DNA of 8,383 nucleotides from an uncultured Oscillospiraceae bacterium (GTDB lineage Bacteria > Bacillota > Clostridia > Oscillospirales > Ruminococcaceae), in the NCBI GenBank assembly GCA_900556525.1, contig USOZ01000062.1, positions 1-8,383 on the forward strand, in the 5' to 3' direction. The position numbers were made by a program, and so were the translations under genes. Position 1 is the first letter of the stretch, and every line of letters begins with the position of its first letter. Under the pieces are notes generated by a model. That model had not been told where the DNA came from. It ran no database searches and saw nothing but the letters and a program-made list of their open reading frames with translations. Below are positions 7,001-8,383 of this stretch, piece after piece.

Positions 7001-8218
7001 ATGAAGATATGTGACGATACAGGAGATGAAGAAAAGATCAAAGAACTGTCTGATGAGTTCGAGGAATATTTTGAGTTTGCAGTGAAAAACGGCATAGAAT
7101 CCAAGCAGAATAACAGCTTTTCTCTTACTCTGCTGCTGGACATCTGGCTGAATTATGTGATCTCCATTCAATTTTGCAATGATTATATGATCCCCGATAC
7201 GCTTGAGTATATTGATCTGCTGTTCTATAATGAATCAAACCTGATCAATGACAGCGATGATTATGTAAATGTGATCTCCAATATCAACAAGATATACGAA
7301 AAGGTCAATGAGAGAAGTCCCGCCGAACTGCGTGAATATTTCAGCAACAACAATAATGACTCGTACGCATACTTCCTTGTAAAGCAGATCCTTATCAAGC
7401 TACTGCTGAAATATAAGGAAGATAAACCTGAATTGTTTGATCGAAAGAGCATAAACAAGGATAGCAATGCTTGTGATTTGTCCGGTAGAATATTCTTTCT
7501 CAATGAAAATGCTGCCGATGACTTTGAGTATTATCATGCGACTGGCTTCAAAGGATCCGTCAAGGATGTATTTCGCAATATAAAGAAGGATCTGAGAACA
7601 GCCTCAGAAGAGATCATCAATGTCCTGAAAAGCGAATTCCCCACCCCAGACGATATGTCGTATCGCTGCTTGCTTATGTATTTTAAGGCAAAGTGGATGT
7701 CTTATACCGGTAATCTTCTGCTGGAGACCGAACAGTATCCTGCTTTGAAAAATGAGGAATGGTTTGAAATGTCTGAGATCTGCAGAACGGCGATTTCAAA
7801 AGCGGGAGATAACGACATTATCATTCGTTCCTTGAATTTCATACTGAATATTTATGCCTTCGCCTTTGAAGGAAAGCAATGGGATATGAACCGATATTTT
7901 TCTGAAAGTCCGGTTCGCCTGATCTGCTTGTGCGGTCCCGAAAAGAAGGGAGAAAAAGGCATACCGCGGCGTTTTCGTGTATCCGTCAAAGAAGGAAACC
8001 ATCCGGGCAAGCTGTCTGCGGAGATTGACAGTGAGATAGTCGATAACAATAAGACTAAAACAGCCATCGTCGGGCAGAAGAAAATATTTGTTCCTGAGAG
8101 CATCAAAAATTACAGGGACTTAAGAAGAAACAATTTGAATATTAATCAGGATTTCATGATCTGGTTCAATCTTGGTGGTCCGCAACTGCGAGATTTTGAT
8201 CCTGATCCGGAGGTGTGA
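4097..8218 (+). CDS. Chimeric ORF: lipoprotein N-terminus fused to SIR2-remnant/STAND NTPase/helical-repeat protein (1373 aa)
   Basis: The TTG at 4097 is chosen because AAGGAG (4083-4088) lies eight bases upstream and a perfect signal peptide follows; an earlier in-frame GTG at 4028 would bury it. Residues 1-22 are a signal peptide (MKRL, then a hydrophobic core) with lipobox ISSC and lipidation Cys C23. Residues 24-100 are a Ser/Thr-rich stalk, and 102-285 an acidic, Tyr-rich extracellular domain of unknown function. From about 289 the character changes: GYLVIDGLTEDDW (290-302) to MSLKDAV resembles the end of SIR2-like domains in defence proteins. Then come an acidic linker (372-380), a P-loop NTPase with Walker A GNSNSGKT (491-498) and Walker B VIIIWD (565-570), a winged-helix-like part ending SFRHPSEA (about 754-823), a long alpha-helical TPR-like region (about 840-1240) and a beta-rich tail (about 1268-1373). 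A cytoplasmic ATPase behind a secretion signal makes no obvious sense, so this is most likely two unrelated genes joined in frame. Calling the C-terminal part STAND-type is well supported by motif order; the SIR2 remnant is less certain. Confidence 0.75.
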   Translation: MKRLVCKLLLVILLICSLSISSCSVNKTNASTENFIDDVPNEQSEPADISDTSAAVKTESTSTTASQTFSMSTTTSPIAESLSYSEIVTSVSTVAETKTTYPGEYEFSLGKEYYGAAGELLNIPPESEWKSLVEIYGEGVYNSDEIAAGFYSDVNWVYFDDYSIVRYPTGVYYDTERTPELYANGTFIGEEFYDYDANEWIKAELGDSFGNLMISNAKVNYFYGRLLDEFIWSSISICFEGETILEGIIYMNAWETGLDENEIIYYFTPYPDSLFEQSFPMLKETSCTYGYLVIDGLTEDDWFDIGRLLNNFDKVPNGCIYIFGMDKQKAEQICKSKNEDDWMLLEEYIDNGQIVLCEMSLKDAVTEIGLADEDEEDEEENYENEVRISLSNNDTIWIPRKECSRLNSIGITLMRDEILTPYLLDDKNKNRAFADFIQQRDKKSWNYFNIIYNKEKMSFHVSRDVEDYLKNTVSEQLKSKNKMREIILLKGNSNSGKTTSLSWFAWYAASARGSIVKGKNNKYIVFFISGDPTNRESDWQDILIEFIKNYVYAQPTTKGDRIRNVIIIWDNYSSTKKKTDYIDLYNKLNECNAVLIGSIYLFESVNIDSSVVQGVAFNELKPLHAALEKGAKKELDALLDKINKNWRIQSGSVNSSNKYLFESLINFAKYQYSPEWEKVRNVLNAGLYKEAKTSENVSNDLFKIFKDKNAQSFNDVKKTVFSLGIGSSVQSKFMDIDSERQKRNVPLINAIRQMNLILAVANQFKKSIKLPLSVLMRAISEGKQYTGGYNKLNRILRTDSMVEYDSNSSTGNIMVSFRHPSEAIAYLDYNYGKDRKGKEIEVIKCLIETCRWDNYEEAQDVAAFVRSFGTNSYGKVNDQSVSRGQYREYSEFWPQIVECLNKYASNNPEAMLISGHFTRDYIETSGRDNAIDFLQDAISRMKNAAGQCHAKPTLSRLYGEICRNLLQQMKICDDTGDEEKIKELSDEFEEYFEFAVKNGIESKQNNSFSLTLLLDIWLNYVISIQFCNDYMIPDTLEYIDLLFYNESNLINDSDDYVNVISNINKIYEKVNERSPAELREYFSNNNNDSYAYFLVKQILIKLLLKYKEDKPELFDRKSINKDSNACDLSGRIFFLNENAADDFEYYHATGFKGSVKDVFRNIKKDLRTASEEIINVLKSEFPTPDDMSYRCLLMYFKAKWMSYTGNLLLETEQYPALKNEEWFEMSEICRTAISKAGDNDIIIRSLNFILNIYAFAFEGKQWDMNRYFSESPVRLICLCGPEKKGEKGIPRRFRVSVKEGNHPGKLSAEIDSEIVDNNKTKTAIVGQKKIFVPESIKNYRDLRRNNLNINQDFMIWFNLGGPQLRDFDPDPEV
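4937..4981 (+). other. Inferred fusion junction between lipoprotein and defence-type sequence
   Basis: The breakpoint is placed between Met281 and Asp295 of the chimeric frame. Before it, counting by eye, Ile is ATC in 1 of 22 codons, Leu is CTG in 0 of 21 and Lys is AAG in 1 of 10. Just after it, ATC accounts for 5 of the first 11 Ile codons, AAG for 6 of the first 7 Lys codons, and CTG appears. The same boundary separates the secreted-domain text from the SIR2-tail-like text. No transposon end, direct repeat or target-site duplication is visible there, so the mechanism is open. Confidence 0.6.
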
Positions 8219-8221
8219 GCA

Positions 8222-8383
8222 GTGGAGAAAATAATTCCTGTACCTAAGTTTCTGGAAAAATGTGCTGCAAGAGATTTGAACAATAAAATGCTGACAAGTA
8301 ATCGGAGCTTTGTCTTCCTGGGCGAATCGGATATAATGATCAATAGGATCCCATCTTCATTTCGAGAGGCATTTGAACTGTAT
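8222..8383 (+). CDS. Unrecognised gene, 5' end only (54 codons, runs off the right edge)
   Basis: A GTG start at 8222 has GGAGG (8209-8213) eight bases upstream, inside the end of the preceding gene, and lies three bases after that gene's TGA. The frame is open to the window edge and begins MEKIIPVPKFLEKCAARD, followed by LNNKMLTSNRSFVFLGESD. There is no signal peptide, so it is probably cytoplasmic. The tight spacing marks it as the second gene of the STAND-type operon. STAND defence genes often stand alone or with a small partner, so this may be a partner, but I recognise no domain in the visible part. Its only visible promoter is the one at 3963. Confidence 0.75.
   Translation, partial: MEKIIPVPKFLEKCAARDLNNKMLTSNRSFVFLGESDIMINRIPSSFREAFELY

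Overview
The window looks like chromosomal DNA from a low-to-mid GC Gram-positive bacterium of the Clostridia, most likely a gut Ruminococcus/Oscillospiraceae-type organism. Pointers are the near-consensus sigma-A promoters, strong Shine-Dalgarno sequences with frequent TTG/GTG starts, a Ser/Thr-rich lipoprotein stalk of a style common in ruminococci, and the transporter families. No rRNA, tRNA, CRISPR array or transposase was seen.

Layout. (1) Positions 1-1056, minus strand: a 301-residue cysteine-cluster protein of an uncharacterised, possibly U32-like TIM-barrel family, transcribed leftwards from a TTGACA-17-TACAAT promoter. A second reading frame that overlaps its stop codon runs off the left edge. 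(2) Positions 1123-3873, plus strand: a divergent operon of two membrane transporters, a DMT/EamA-family permease and an NhaC-family Na+/H+ antiporter. They overlap by 17 bp and end at a strong intrinsic terminator. The leader of this operon can fold into a hairpin whose loop pairs with bases overlapping the first gene's ribosome-binding site, as in a translational riboswitch. (3) Positions 3963-8383, plus strand: a separate transcription unit. A consensus promoter and strong RBS drive a 1373-codon reading frame followed by the start of a second, unrecognised gene cut by the right edge.

The most striking object is the 1373-residue frame. Its first ~285 residues are a secreted lipoprotein: signal peptide, lipobox, Ser/Thr-rich stalk and an acidic/aromatic globular part. 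From about residue 289 it becomes what looks like the C-terminal end of a SIR2-like sensor/effector domain, an acidic linker, a STAND-type P-loop NTPase with clear Walker A and B motifs, a winged-helix-like segment, a long helical (TPR-like) region and a small C-terminal beta domain. That second part resembles a cytoplasmic anti-phage STAND protein. Codon choice changes abruptly at the same place (Ile ATC, Leu CTG and Lys AAG are almost absent before it and common after). I therefore read the frame as an in-frame chimera made by a deletion, recombination or misassembly, in which a lipoprotein gene has captured a defence operon that lost its own promoter, start and catalytic SIR2 core. If real, it raises the question of whether the NTPase half is still made inside the cell, for example from an internal start near 5465, and whether the downstream gene is still expressed.
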